A stretch of 64,000 nucleotides of DNA from Candidatus Latescibacterota bacterium (lineage in GTDB: Bacteria; JAAXHH01): assembly GCA_022822725.1 (NCBI GenBank), contig JAJEAN010000007.1, positions 2,243,045 through 2,307,044 of the forward strand, given 5' to 3'. The position numbers were made by a program, and so were the translations under genes. Under the pieces are notes generated by a model. The model ran no database searches, had not been told where the DNA came from, and saw nothing but the letters and a program-made list of their open reading frames with translations. Below are positions 53,762 through 63,337 of the stretch, one piece after another (the first letter of the stretch is position 1; every line of letters starts with the position of its first letter).

Positions 53762-55036
53762 TTATTTTTTCGTGAACACCAGCGTGCCGCTTTTCAGTCG
53801 GGAGACATCGGGCACGTTGGCGGCGGCCAGCACCTCGTTGGGGGGCACGAGGAAAACGGTATTGTCCTGACTGACGGCCTGGCGGGCGGCTTTATTCAAC
53901 GCGACCGGCGCGTTGTAACGGACGAGTACCCGCGTGTCAGCCGGAATACGGGACCATTGGCGGACCTGCCTGCCGTGCTTTATTGTGCCCGTTGGAAAGA
54001 TATAGTAGGTGTCGGACCGCTTGTAGGAAGGGCCGGCGATATCGAAGGCCGTAGTGCCCCGTGTGATGACGGGCACGGCGGCCGTGACCGCCTGGACGTC
54101 TTCCGCGCGGTCCCGGTGAAGATAGACCTTCGTGCCGACCGGGATCCGGTCCCAGTTCCTGATCTGGTTCCCTCGCATGATCGTACCTTTTGGAAAGTGG
54201 TACACCGTGGTGGACCAGTTATACTCCTCCCGGGCGATGCGCCAGGCCGTATTGCGCCGGGTAATGACGTTCTCGGAGAGCTGGGCGACTTCCTCGTCGT
54301 ACCTCCCGCGGTCGACGAGCCGGACCCTGGCGATGTCGATATCAGGATCCCGAATTAGCCGACCTGCCTGCACGTCCGGGTCATACAGCACGCTGTTTCG
54401 CGGGTCCTTCGAGGTCAACCCGGCCCTGGCCCGGCTGAAGTTGAACACACCAGGGTCCTTCTTGCGTCCTCGGTGAAGCTTTTTTACCCACCTGTTCGGT
54501 CGGCCGTAGGCGACACGGTAGTGCTCCAGCACGTGGTAATCGGGTATATCATACACCCTCTGCAACACCTCGATCAGCCACTTGAGGGAACGGTATTGCG
54601 CATCGGTAAAGGGGTCGTTGTGGTATCCCACCAGCTCGATGCCGATGGAATGGCTGCTGATGTTCGTCTGTCCGTTCCACATGCTGAGGCCCGCGTGGTG
54701 CGAACGGTACTTCTTGTCGAGGATCCGGTAAATGGTCCCGTTACGGGCGACGAGGTAGTTGGAGTGTCCCCTTCGGGAAAGGGTATTCAATGCGCTTCTC
54801 AAGCCAGATTCCGTGCTGTGCAGCACGATGTACCGGTTGGTATCGCGGAGGCGTTTCCTGAAGGACCGGGGCAGGTGGTGCTGGTAATCGACGATCCTGG
54901 GGGCCGTGCGGGACCCCTGGTCCGCCTCGAGGACGCCAGGCTCGAGGGAGACGGGCCAGAGCAGGACCAGGCAGATGAGCCAGACCGGCAAATGGACCAG
55001 CGCAAGGAGACTGAAATGCTTGGGTTTCGAAACCAT
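53762..55036 (-). CDS. N-acetylmuramoyl-L-alanine amidase-like (Amidase_2) protein with C-terminal LysM-like repeats
   Basis: A 424-aa protein. An N-terminal hydrophobic signal/anchor (LLALVHLPVWLICLVLLWPV) is followed by an amidase_2/PGRP-type domain: YIVLHSTESG with zinc-binding His73, SSHSIGIELVGY and YHVLEHYRVAYGR. The C-terminal half has three related beta modules (VITRRNTAWRIAREEY/VITRGTTAFDIAG/AVSQDNTVF), LysM-like in length and pattern. Would cleave peptidoglycan stem peptides in the periplasm. No Shine-Dalgarno near the ATG. Confidence 0.8.
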   Translation of the reverse strand: MVSKPKHFSLLALVHLPVWLICLVLLWPVSLEPGVLEADQGSRTAPRIVDYQHHLPRSFRKRLRDTNRYIVLHSTESGLRSALNTLSRRGHSNYLVARNGTIYRILDKKYRSHHAGLSMWNGQTNISSHSIGIELVGYHNDPFTDAQYRSLKWLIEVLQRVYDIPDYHVLEHYRVAYGRPNRWVKKLHRGRKKDPGVFNFSRARAGLTSKDPRNSVLYDPDVQAGRLIRDPDIDIARVRLVDRGRYDEEVAQLSENVITRRNTAWRIAREEYNWSTTVYHFPKGTIMRGNQIRNWDRIPVGTKVYLHRDRAEDVQAVTAAVPVITRGTTAFDIAGPSYKRSDTYYIFPTGTIKHGRQVRQWSRIPADTRVLVRYNAPVALNKAARQAVSQDNTVFLVPPNEVLAAANVPDVSRLKSGTLVFTKK

Positions 55037-55151
55037 TGTGCACGTATGTTAACGAACACACGTGATTAGTACCATTGTTTTTTATATACTTTTTCAAACA
55101 CATCATGTGGGCGGACCGGTTGCCCACGCTGAAAACCGGAGGGAAAACGCG

Positions 55152-56285
55152 TTACCAGTTCGTGAAAGATCCGTCCTCGCGCCGCAGCATGGGACCCTGA
55201 GCCGGACGGTAAGGAAAACGCTTCGCCGCCTCTTCGTCGAATTCCACCCCCAGGCCCGGACGGCGAGGCGGCAGCAGGTAGCCTTCTTCCCATTCGACCT
55301 GGACGGGGAAAACCTCCGGGAGCATGCCCGGCAGTACGGGGAGTTCCTGCACGGCGAAGTTCGGCGACGCCAGGCTCAGGTGCAGGCAGGCGGCCGTAGA
55401 CACGGGACCGAGTGGATTGTGCGGCGCCAGGTCGATGTAGTGGGTCTCGCACCAGCCCGCGACTTTGCGCGCCTCGGTCAGCCCGCCCACGAGGCACAAG
55501 TCGACGCGGGCGTAGTTGATCAAATCTTCCTCGATGAGTTCTCTGAATTCCCATTTGCTGGTGAAGTGTTCACCGACGCCTAAGGGCACGGCCACGTGCT
55601 GCCGGAGCATGCGGTAGGACGACTTGTTCTCGGACCGCATGGGATCTTCGATGAAAAAGGGACGGTAGGGTTCGGCGGCGCGGCAGAAGGCGATGGCCTC
55701 GGGCGGATCGAGCCGCGTATGCACGTCGCAAATCAATTCGACGTCGTCGCCAAGGGCTTCCCTGAGGGCCTGGAACTGCGCGATGCCCGTTCGCACCGCC
55801 CGGGTGGGTTCCAGCAAATTGCCTTCGTGCGGCAGTCCCCAACGGATGAACTTCCAGCCGTCTTCGATCCTGCTCCGCGCCTGGTCGACCAGCGCTCCGG
55901 ACGGACCGTCGCCGCCACAATGGGTATAGCAGACCGCCCTGTCCCGGCACAGGCCGCCGAGCAGCTCGTAGACGGGCACGCCGAGGGCTTTGCCGTGTAT
56001 ATCCCAGAGAGCGATGTCGATGGCGCTGACCGCGGCGGAAAGGGCGTGGGCGCCGGGAAAGAAATTGCCGCGGAACATCACCTGCCAGAGGTGTTCTTTG
56101 CGCGCCGGATCCTGACCGACGAGCCGGTCGCAGAGGGCGAGGACGATCTCACTTACGGCCGGTTCGCACCAGGTCAGGCCGCTTTCACCGATCCCGTAGA
56201 TGCCCTCGTCCGTCTCCACCTTGACCACGAGATAGTTTCGGCTTCCGCTCCAGACCGGGAAGACTTTGACGTCGGAAATGCGCAT
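55152..56285 (-). CDS. Mandelate racemase/enolase superfamily sugar-acid dehydratase (galactonate dehydratase-like)
   Basis: A 377-aa enzyme. Metal ligands D187, E213 and E239 lie in ELICDVHTR, FFIEDPM and LGVGEHFTS; H189 in DVHTR and H289 in APHNPLGP match the GalD-type acid/base set. It would dehydrate an aldonic acid to a 2-keto-3-deoxy acid. Its ribosome-binding site (GGAG) lies inside the end of msrB, and only 13 bp separate the two, so they are co-transcribed. The partner aldolase could be the DHDPS-like gene at 2931 (inference). Confidence 0.87.
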   Translation of the reverse strand: MRISDVKVFPVWSGSRNYLVVKVETDEGIYGIGESGLTWCEPAVSEIVLALCDRLVGQDPARKEHLWQVMFRGNFFPGAHALSAAVSAIDIALWDIHGKALGVPVYELLGGLCRDRAVCYTHCGGDGPSGALVDQARSRIEDGWKFIRWGLPHEGNLLEPTRAVRTGIAQFQALREALGDDVELICDVHTRLDPPEAIAFCRAAEPYRPFFIEDPMRSENKSSYRMLRQHVAVPLGVGEHFTSKWEFRELIEEDLINYARVDLCLVGGLTEARKVAGWCETHYIDLAPHNPLGPVSTAACLHLSLASPNFAVQELPVLPGMLPEVFPVQVEWEEGYLLPPRRPGLGVEFDEEAAKRFPYRPAQGPMLRREDGSFTNW

Positions 56286-56298
56286 GGGGTTCGCGGAC

Positions 56299-56895
56299 CT
56301 ACTCCTCGGGCTCGAAATCCAGGGACGCGGAGTTCATGCAGTACCGGAGACCCGTGGGCCTCGGCCCGTCGGTGAACACGTGGCCCAGGTGGGAATCGCA
56401 TCGCTTGCACAACACCTCGGTACGGATCATGCCGTAGCTCAGGTCCATTTTCTCATCGATGTTCTCTGCGGCCACCGGCTCGTAGAAACTGGGCCAGCCC
56501 GTGCCCGAATCGAACTTGGTTTTGGACGAGAAGAGCGCCGTTCCGCAACCGATGCACGTGTATACCCCGTCTTCGTAGTGCTTGTCGTACTTGCCCGTGA
56601 AGGCCCGTTCCGTGCCCTTCTTCCGGGCGACGTAGTACTGCTCGTCGTTGAGACGCTCTTTCCATTCCTCTTCGGTCCTGACCACTTTATCCACCGTAAC
56701 GGCTCCTTTCTTCGTTCCGTCGGAAGCGACCTCGACGATGGTCACTTTCTCGGGCGCGCCGGACCTTTCCTGGGCCGCCGCTTCGTCCTGCTTCTCCATG
56801 CCCGGATTGCACGCGGCTGCGATGGGAAATACGGCTGCGATGACCAACGCGGCTACGAAGGCAAACACGGTCGTGGTTAAGTTCATTCTGTACAT
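56299..56895 (-). CDS. msrB: Peptide-methionine (R)-S-oxide reductase MsrB, lipoprotein form
   Basis: A 198-aa protein. Residues 1-29 are a lipoprotein-type signal ending in IAAAC29. The MsrB fold shows [13 protein letters not shown], zinc cysteines in CIGCG and CKRCD, and the nucleophile C186 in [11 protein letters not shown]. It repairs oxidised methionine in envelope proteins. GGGAGG is seven bases before the ATG. Sits between glyA and the dehydratase in one minus-strand run. Confidence 0.93.
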   Translation of the reverse strand: MYRMNLTTTVFAFVAALVIAAVFPIAAACNPGMEKQDEAAAQERSGAPEKVTIVEVASDGTKKGAVTVDKVVRTEEEWKERLNDEQYYVARKKGTERAFTGKYDKHYEDGVYTCIGCGTALFSSKTKFDSGTGWPSFYEPVAAENIDEKMDLSYGMIRTEVLCKRCDSHLGHVFTDGPRPTGLRYCMNSASLDFEPEE

Positions 56896-56964
56896 GACAC
56901 CACCTCCCGGTCAACGAAGGCGCTTCTTTGAGGAGTGGCCCGGTCCAGTTGTCGCCGAAGCGCG

Positions 56965-58254
56965 CTAGCCCGTGCCCATCTCCTGCATGAGTGCCGCTTC
57001 GGCCGAGGAAATCCCGGGGACGGGGAAACCGGCGCAGAATTCCCTGACCTCGTCATGGATCGACGAGAGTTTCTCGTCGTTCCCGTGGTTTTCGATCGCC
57101 GTGTTGATCCAACCGGCGATCCGCTTCATCTCCGGCTCCTTCATCCCCCGCGTCGTGGCCGCCGGCGTGCCGATGCGGATCCCGCTGGGGCTGAAGGGCG
57201 AACGCGTGTCGAAGGGCACCGTGTTCTTGTTCACGGTCAGCCCGGCCTTGTCGAGTGCGGTTTCGGCGTCTTTGCCGATGATGCCCTTTCCGGTCAGATC
57301 CACCAGCACGAGATGATTGTCGGTCCCACCGGATACGAGATCGAAGCCGTGCTCGAGCAGCGCCTCCGCCAGGGCCTTCGCATTGGCCACGATCTGGCGG
57401 GCGTAGTCCTTGAACTCGGGTTGCATGGCTTCCTTGAAGGTCAGGGCCTTGGCCGCCGTGATGTGATCATGGGGACCGCCCTGCAGGCCGGGGAACACGG
57501 CCCGGTCGATATCCTTCGCGTATTTCTTGTGACACATGATGATCGCGCTGCGCGGACCCCGGAGCGTCTTGTGGGTGGTCGTCGTGACGACGTCGGTGAA
57601 GGGCAGCGGGCTCGGATGGACGCCGCCCACGATGAGTCCGGCGATATGGGAGATGTCCGCCATGGGCACGGCCCCGACCTCGTCGGCAATGGATTTGAAC
57701 GCCTCGAAGTCGAACTGCCTCGGATAGGCCGTGGCGCCGGATATGATCAGCTTCGGCCGGTGTTCGAGGGCCACGCCGCGGACCTCGTCCATGTCGATGC
57801 GGCCCGATTCCCGCCGAACGCCATATGAAACCACGTTATAGGACTTGCCCGAGTAGTTGACGTGCAGCCCGTGGGTCAGGTGGCCGCCCTGGTCGAGCTT
57901 CATGCCCATGATCGTGTCGCCGTAGTCCAGCAGGCCGAACATGACCGCGGTATTGGCCGGGCTGCCCGAATAGCACTGCACGTTGACGTGCTCGGCGCCG
58001 AAAAGGGTCTTCGCCCGCCGTTTGGCGAGGTTTTCGATCTTGTCGATGTATTCCTGTCCGCCGTAGTACCGCTTGCCCGGATATCCTTCCGAGTACTTGT
58101 TGGTCAGCACGGAACCCATGGCTTCCAGGATGGCCGGCGAGACGTAGTTTTCCGACGGGATGAGTTCTATGCCGTCCCGCTGCCGTTCCCTTTCGGCCAC
58201 AAGCAGGTCGTACAACGCTTCGTCCTGTTGCCGTACGGCGGTAAAATCCTGCAT
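56965..58254 (-). CDS. glyA: Serine hydroxymethyltransferase
   Basis: A 429-aa PLP enzyme that interconverts serine and glycine with tetrahydrofolate. [12 protein letters not shown] (31-42), [14 protein letters not shown] (53-66), and [12 protein letters not shown] with PLP lysine K229 are diagnostic. I chose the ATG at 58254 because GGAG lies eight bases upstream and the N-terminus then matches the family; the frame opens at 58302. First gene of the glyA-msrB-dehydratase run. Confidence 0.95.
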   Translation of the reverse strand: MQDFTAVRQQDEALYDLLVAERERQRDGIELIPSENYVSPAILEAMGSVLTNKYSEGYPGKRYYGGQEYIDKIENLAKRRAKTLFGAEHVNVQCYSGSPANTAVMFGLLDYGDTIMGMKLDQGGHLTHGLHVNYSGKSYNVVSYGVRRESGRIDMDEVRGVALEHRPKLIISGATAYPRQFDFEAFKSIADEVGAVPMADISHIAGLIVGGVHPSPLPFTDVVTTTTHKTLRGPRSAIIMCHKKYAKDIDRAVFPGLQGGPHDHITAAKALTFKEAMQPEFKDYARQIVANAKALAEALLEHGFDLVSGGTDNHLVLVDLTGKGIIGKDAETALDKAGLTVNKNTVPFDTRSPFSPSGIRIGTPAATTRGMKEPEMKRIAGWINTAIENHGNDEKLSSIHDEVREFCAGFPVPGISSAEAALMQEMGTG

Positions 58255-58717
58255 AATCGGCTCCATATACTGATTCTGTGTGAACGGCTCCCAAAACCCC
58301 ATGGGTTACGGATTTATGGTAAGGAAACCGAATGGGACTTGCAAGTAAAAAGGGTCGTGAATGGCCTGATCTGGCGCGGGATCCGGCACGTTTGGAAAGA
58401 TGCGGTGGCGGAGCATGTCCACGTGCATCTGAACACATAAACATATCATCATTCAACGATAGGATCAGAATGGTTTATCTCGAGATGGTTTATTTCGCGA
58501 GAAAGCGCGTCGGGGGATCGAGTTTTGGCTATACAGTTCGAGATATGCGCGAGTGGTTCATACTAAATCCCTATAGATCGAGTTCATCAGAGATCAAGTC
58601 CATCAGTGATCTCGTGATGTTAATCCTGGTGGGCGATGGCCGACTCTTGCCGGTCGAAAGTTGTCATTTGCGATTCGTATCATGGTGATGCCATCAAACC
58701 GCCTCGAAGGAGCCGAA
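58255..58717. other. Intergenic region between glyA and a small coiled-coil gene
   Basis: About 460 bp holding the glyA promoter (minus) and probably that of the small plus-strand gene. AT content rises around 58440-58690. Short GATC-rich direct repeats (GAGTTCATCAGAGATCAAG and CATCAGTGATCTCGTGATG) are visible but no gene-like frame; the 118-codon frame at 58332-58688 lacks a start signal and plausible composition. Confidence 0.5.
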
Positions 58718-58924
58718 ATGTCAGGACAGGATCAACTGGACGTACCATCGACGCGGTGGGACTTCCTCGTTGAACGACTGAACAAGATCGACAGCCGCCT
58801 CTCCGCTCTCGAAGATGCGCAGAAACACGTGGCGACGAAGATGTGGGTCGTCGGGACCGGGTTGACGACCATTGTCGTGCTCACCGGACTGATCATCAAC
58901 CTGCTAAACTACCTCAAGCCCTGA
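58718..58924 (+). CDS. 68-aa coiled-coil/single-span membrane protein
   Basis: A 68-aa protein, start chosen at ATG 58718 with AAGGAG six bases upstream. A short coiled coil (VERLNKIDSRLSALEDAQKHV) precedes one membrane helix (VVGTGLTTIVVLTGLIINLL). It mirrors the plan of the 42949-43260 protein with the order of helix and coil swapped. Function unknown. Convergent with the Nramp-like gene, 16 bp apart. Confidence 0.7.
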   Translation: MSGQDQLDVPSTRWDFLVERLNKIDSRLSALEDAQKHVATKMWVVGTGLTTIVVLTGLIINLLNYLKP

Positions 58925-58940
58925 TTCGAGCTTCCGGCCG

Positions 58941-60425
58941 CTACTTCTGCAGCATGCCGGCGGCGCTGATGACGAAGGCCGAGAGGAGCACCACGGTGGA
59001 GAGCACACCGAGCACGAGCATGGCGGGCCGGGTGCGATAGGCGGGAGGCAGTTTGAAATTGAGGTAGACGGCCGCGAAGCAGACCAGCCCCACGCCCATG
59101 TTGGTCGCCAGGAGGGCCACGATCTGGGTGATCAGGTCGAAGGTGATGTCGCTCCAGATCGCCACGGAGGAAGAGATGAAGAACCAGATCACGATCCAGG
59201 TCTGCAGCCTGCGGTAGGAATAGGAAGCGAAACGCGGCCAGACGGCCGTCAGGAACTCGTGGGTGAAGCGGGTCAGGGCCTCAGGTATCGTGGCGAGCGT
59301 CCCCCAGAGGGCCGCGAGAATGGCCACGTAGTACACCGGGATGAGGGCGGCGTGGATCTGCGCCCAGATGGAGGACTGCCGCGTGAGCAGGTCCCACGCG
59401 TTGCCGGGCAGGACCGTCTGCCGCGGGTAGAGCACGACCGCGCCGGCGATCATGAAGGCCGCGGTGACGATGAAGAGCACGAGCGCCCCCATGGACACGT
59501 CCCACTTCAGGGGAGACAGCAGCACGCGCATGCGCTTCACCTGGGAAGCATCCTCCTTGAGGTACCTGATCCTCATCGTTCCGTCGATCCGGCCGCCAAG
59601 CCGCCCCACCTCGGGATTTCCCGTCAACCCCCAGCCCCGAAGTGCCACCCAGCCGGAATAGGCCAGGTAGGTACTCAGCGTACCCCCCACGTATCCGAAT
59701 ACGGTGACCAGGTTCAGGAAGTAATCCTCCCGCGCGGCCGAAGGCGCCCAGTCGGGGGCGGCGGGCAGGTTCCCGATGGACAGCGTGCCGAAGAGGATGC
59801 CGCTGATACTCGGCCAGACGATGATCGTGGCCAGGATGGTGCCGGTGACCAGGATGCCGCAGATGATGATCTGCTGCTTTTCGAGGATGTCGTAGGACGT
59901 GAGCAGGCTCAGCCCGATGGCCAGTCCGAGGAACACCGTGGTGACCAGGTTCTCCCAGAAGGTATCCGTCGGACCCACGGGCAGCGAGTCCGTGAAGATA
60001 TGGACGACGAGGTTTCCGCAGGGCTTGGCGACCGCCGTCAGGGCGATGCTGAGGGCGAGCAGTTCGATGACGAGCAGCGTCAGGATGAACCAGCCCCGGG
60101 GACCGGGCAGTTTTGCCAGCATGCGGCCGAAGGGCTGGCCGCTCACCGCGGTGAAACGGCCAAGCAGGTACGTCACCGCAACGCCCTTGACCAGCACGCT
60201 CAGCAGGATGAGCCAGAGCAGCCCGTATTCCGCCCAGGCGCCCACGCCGGTGACCAGAATGGTCTCGCCGGCGCCAACGGCCATGGACGCCACCAGCGCC
60301 GCGGGTCCGAAGAACCCGAGCATGTGCCTGAACTTCTTCCACGACCACGGCTCCGCGTAGACGCCGGCAGGTTCGGGAATGGACAGGTATTCGGAGGAGG
60401 CGGCAGGATCTTCGTCTTTGTTCAT
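58941..60425 (-). CDS. Nramp-related divalent metal (or Mg/Al-type) transporter lacking the DPGN motif
   Basis: A 494-aa polytopic protein of the Nramp/LeuT-fold family. FFGPAALVASMAVGAGETILVTG lies where the metal-binding DPGN of Nramp is expected (helix 1), with GAGE instead; GAWAEYGLLWLILLSVLVKG follows as in Nramp helix 2. About 11-12 helices. Substitutions at the metal site suggest a changed substrate, as in non-canonical Nramp relatives. No ribosome-binding site is obvious at the ATG. Confidence 0.78.
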   Translation of the reverse strand: MNKDEDPAASSEYLSIPEPAGVYAEPWSWKKFRHMLGFFGPAALVASMAVGAGETILVTGVGAWAEYGLLWLILLSVLVKGVAVTYLLGRFTAVSGQPFGRMLAKLPGPRGWFILTLLVIELLALSIALTAVAKPCGNLVVHIFTDSLPVGPTDTFWENLVTTVFLGLAIGLSLLTSYDILEKQQIIICGILVTGTILATIIVWPSISGILFGTLSIGNLPAAPDWAPSAAREDYFLNLVTVFGYVGGTLSTYLAYSGWVALRGWGLTGNPEVGRLGGRIDGTMRIRYLKEDASQVKRMRVLLSPLKWDVSMGALVLFIVTAAFMIAGAVVLYPRQTVLPGNAWDLLTRQSSIWAQIHAALIPVYYVAILAALWGTLATIPEALTRFTHEFLTAVWPRFASYSYRRLQTWIVIWFFISSSVAIWSDITFDLITQIVALLATNMGVGLVCFAAVYLNFKLPPAYRTRPAMLVLGVLSTVVLLSAFVISAAGMLQK

Positions 60426-60611
60426 GGAATTGAAATGATAAGATCACGAACTCGTTACATCAAGCATTTATAATGTCCACAAAACCCTGTTTCAACAGGT
60501 GTCGACTTTGTATAATCAGCCCATACGCCTCTTTCGTATCGAAGTGGTTGGCTCACCGGCCATCCGCACGTTTTCCGGATCCTGATCCGGCTGTTGAAAG
60601 GAAGCCATTTG

Positions 60612-62192
60612 ATGGACCCCAGCCTTAAAGCGATATTGGATGAAGCAGACGGGGAAGCAAACCGTTCCAAAGACCGCGAAGCCCTGAGCCGGAGGACCTT
60701 TCTGAAGCAGGCGGCCTTCGTGGCCGCGGCGATGGCGGCTCCCTTTCCCGTGCTGGCGGACCCCTTCGCGCCGCAGGCCGGGAGCAACGCGGCCGCCGGC
60801 GTGGGCCCGGCCCGCCCGGTCCGCCCGGTCCGTGTGTCCGGACGAGTCACAGCCGGCCGCACGAGTCTGGCCGGCGTGGCGGTCACAGACGGGCTGACCG
60901 TCACCGCCACGGACGCGGAAGGTCGTTTCGAAATCGTGTCCAACACCCTTCAGTCCTTCGTTTCGATCTCCACGCCCGATGGATACGCCATAGCGCAAAA
61001 TCCGAGCGGGACGGCCTCCTTCTACCGTCCGATCATGGCGGACGACTCCGGCGAGATGGCCGCGCGCTTCGATCTCGCGGCCCTTGACGGATCGGATGAA
61101 CGCCACGGATTCCTGGTCCTCTCCGACCCCCAGACCCAGGATGCCTATGAAATGGGCCTGTTTCACGCGGAGACCGTTCCCGACGTACAGGAGACCGCCG
61201 CCGCGCTCTCCGGCCGCCGATTGTTTGGCGTGGGCTGCGGGGATATCATGTTCGACGACCTGTCCCTGTACCCGGAGTACGAACGGGGCGTGCGTCAAAT
61301 GGGCATGCCCTTCTTCCAGGTCGTCGGCAACCACGACCTGGACTTCGGACCGACCGATGACGGATCCGTACGTACGTTCTGCCGCCACTTCGGTCCCAAC
61401 TTCTATTCCTTCGACCGGGGGGAAATCCACTACATCGTGCTGGATAACGTGTTCTGGCACGGTGAAGGCTACATCGGCTACGTGACCGACGACCAGCTCA
61501 ACTGGCTCGCCCAGGACCTCGGCCTGGTGGAAACGGGCAGGACCGTGGCGTTGTTCAACCATATCCCCCAGTACACCACGCGCCATATCCGGACCGGGGA
61601 CGGCAGTCCCTCCATTTCGTCCACCACCGTGAACCGCGAGCGCATGTACCAGCTGCTCGAACCCTACCGGGCCCACGTGTTCTCCGGTCACGTGCACGAA
61701 CACGAACACATCTTCGAAAGCGGGGTGCACGAGATCGTCCAGGGCACGGTCTGCGGCGCCTGGTGGAGCGGCCCCATTTGCTGGGACGGGACGCCCAGCG
61801 GGTACGGTGTCTACGAGGTCGACGGTTCGGATATACGATGGCGCTACAAGTCCACGGGTCTGGACGAGAACCACCAGATGCGGGTCTATCTCCGTGGCGC
61901 CGATCCGGGGGCACCGGACGAGATCGTCGCGAACATCTGGGACTGGGAACCCGGCTGGCAGGTCGTCTGGTACGAAGACGGCATGCGGAAGGGGGCGATG
62001 GCCAGGCGTCCCGGCACCGACCCCCTGTCGGAGAAGTTACACCGGGGTTCCGACCTGCCCGAACGCCGTCCCTGGGTGGACCCGGTCCCCACGAATCACC
62101 TGTTCTATGCGCCGGTATCACCCGACGCGGGGAAGGTGGTGGTCGAGGCAACGGACCGCTTCGGCAGGACGTACACGACTGAATTGGGGTGA
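60612..62192 (+). CDS. Tat-exported calcineurin-like metallophosphoesterase
   Basis: A 526-aa protein. A 25-residue leader precedes a twin-arginine signal (SRRTFLKQAAFVAAAMAAPF, residues 26-45), then a beta-sandwich domain (VRVSGRVTAGRTSLAGVAV), then the phosphoesterase core: LVLSDPQTQD, GCGDIMFDD, VVGNHDLDF, LFNHIPQY and FSGHVHEHEH. The first motif has Gln in place of the usual His. C-terminal domain (from about residue 400) is beta-rich. Exported after cofactor loading. AAGGAAG nine bases upstream of ATG; a TTG at 60594 is possible. Confidence 0.85.
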   Translation: MDPSLKAILDEADGEANRSKDREALSRRTFLKQAAFVAAAMAAPFPVLADPFAPQAGSNAAAGVGPARPVRPVRVSGRVTAGRTSLAGVAVTDGLTVTATDAEGRFEIVSNTLQSFVSISTPDGYAIAQNPSGTASFYRPIMADDSGEMAARFDLAALDGSDERHGFLVLSDPQTQDAYEMGLFHAETVPDVQETAAALSGRRLFGVGCGDIMFDDLSLYPEYERGVRQMGMPFFQVVGNHDLDFGPTDDGSVRTFCRHFGPNFYSFDRGEIHYIVLDNVFWHGEGYIGYVTDDQLNWLAQDLGLVETGRTVALFNHIPQYTTRHIRTGDGSPSISSTTVNRERMYQLLEPYRAHVFSGHVHEHEHIFESGVHEIVQGTVCGAWWSGPICWDGTPSGYGVYEVDGSDIRWRYKSTGLDENHQMRVYLRGADPGAPDEIVANIWDWEPGWQVVWYEDGMRKGAMARRPGTDPLSEKLHRGSDLPERRPWVDPVPTNHLFYAPVSPDAGKVVVEATDRFGRTYTTELG

Positions 62193-62264
62193 GACCGGGC
62201 CGGCGCGCGTTTCCATTCACTGCGACAAACGACACCATATCACCGCCAGACCAGGGAGAGCACC

Positions 62265-63224
62265 ATGGCGAGCGACGGGCTGATCAGCCCCTTCGACATC
62301 GATGACGACGGATACTTCTGGCTTAAGGGCAACCTGCATTCCCACACGACCAATTCCGACGGAAAGCCGTCCCCCCAGGAACGGCTGGACGGCTACGTCA
62401 ACCAGGGATACGATTTCCTGTGCATTTCCGATCACTACAAGATCACCCGTATCGATACGGTCAGCGCGCCGGACGATTTCGTGCTGGTGCAGGGCGCGGA
62501 AATCCATCCCGAAAACCCCTTCGGCGGCCAGACCCACCATTTCCTGGCGTACAACATCGACGAGGACATGGACTCGAAACGCATGCCGCCGCAGCACGTG
62601 ATCGACGAAGTCAATCGCCAGGGCGGCTCGATCTGGCTCGCCCATCCCCACTGGAGTTCGGTCAACATCCTCCGGGATACCCTGCCCCTGCACGGCCTGG
62701 CCGGCGTCGAAGTCTTCAACACCACCTGCCGCTGCGCCGGACGGGGCGAGTCCTCCGTGCACTGGGACGACTGGATGGATCTGCTGGGCCGCACGATCCC
62801 GGCCCTGTCCAACGACGATTCCCACGCCCTCGAGTCGGAAAACAAGGACACCTACGGCGGCTGGAACATGGTGAAGGTCAAAGAACGTTCGGCGAAGGCG
62901 ATCATCGACGCCCTGGAGCAGGGCTGCGCCTACGTGAGCTCCGGCCCCGAGATCCGGGACATCCAGCTTCGCCGCATCGACGACGGGGGCGACGGGAAAC
63001 GGGTCGTGGAGGCGAGCATCCGGTGTTCGGAGGCCCAGAGCATCCTGGCCGTGTTTGATTCCCACGGAACGGAGTACCGGGACCGGTCCGGCAAGGGCGG
63101 CACCTTCGAAGAGGCCACGTTCACGCTGCGGCCCAATGTGCGGTGGGTCAGGTTCGAGATCATCGCGCCGGACGGCACGAAAGCGTGGTCGAACCCCATG
63201 GACCTGGCGAATGTCGGCCGGTGA
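62265..63224 (+). CDS. PHP-domain metallohydrolase (CehA/McbA-like)
   Basis: A 319-aa enzyme. NLHSHTTNSDGKPSP (with H25, H27 and D32), CISDHYK (SDH at 55-57), VLVQGAEIHPE, IWLAHPHW and LSNDDSHAL supply the PHP metal set. A beta-sandwich domain follows from about residue 240. Probably a phosphoesterase or carboxylic-ester hydrolase; substrate unknown. GGAG six bases before ATG; 72 bp after the phosphoesterase gene on the same strand. Confidence 0.85.
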   Translation: MASDGLISPFDIDDDGYFWLKGNLHSHTTNSDGKPSPQERLDGYVNQGYDFLCISDHYKITRIDTVSAPDDFVLVQGAEIHPENPFGGQTHHFLAYNIDEDMDSKRMPPQHVIDEVNRQGGSIWLAHPHWSSVNILRDTLPLHGLAGVEVFNTTCRCAGRGESSVHWDDWMDLLGRTIPALSNDDSHALESENKDTYGGWNMVKVKERSAKAIIDALEQGCAYVSSGPEIRDIQLRRIDDGGDGKRVVEASIRCSEAQSILAVFDSHGTEYRDRSGKGGTFEEATFTLRPNVRWVRFEIIAPDGTKAWSNPMDLANVGR

Positions 63225-63337
63225 CGGCGTTTGCGCTATTCACCGAAGTGTTGCCGGGGCTTCATGTAAACGTCACAGTCATCATCTATCTTAGGCACGA
63301 ATCCGGTATTTGACGCGTTCCCGGACCATCGGCGCCT

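Noticed and set aside
58332-58688. 118-codon frame in the glyA upstream region
   Set aside because: No start signal; composition changes half-way; sits in a promoter region.
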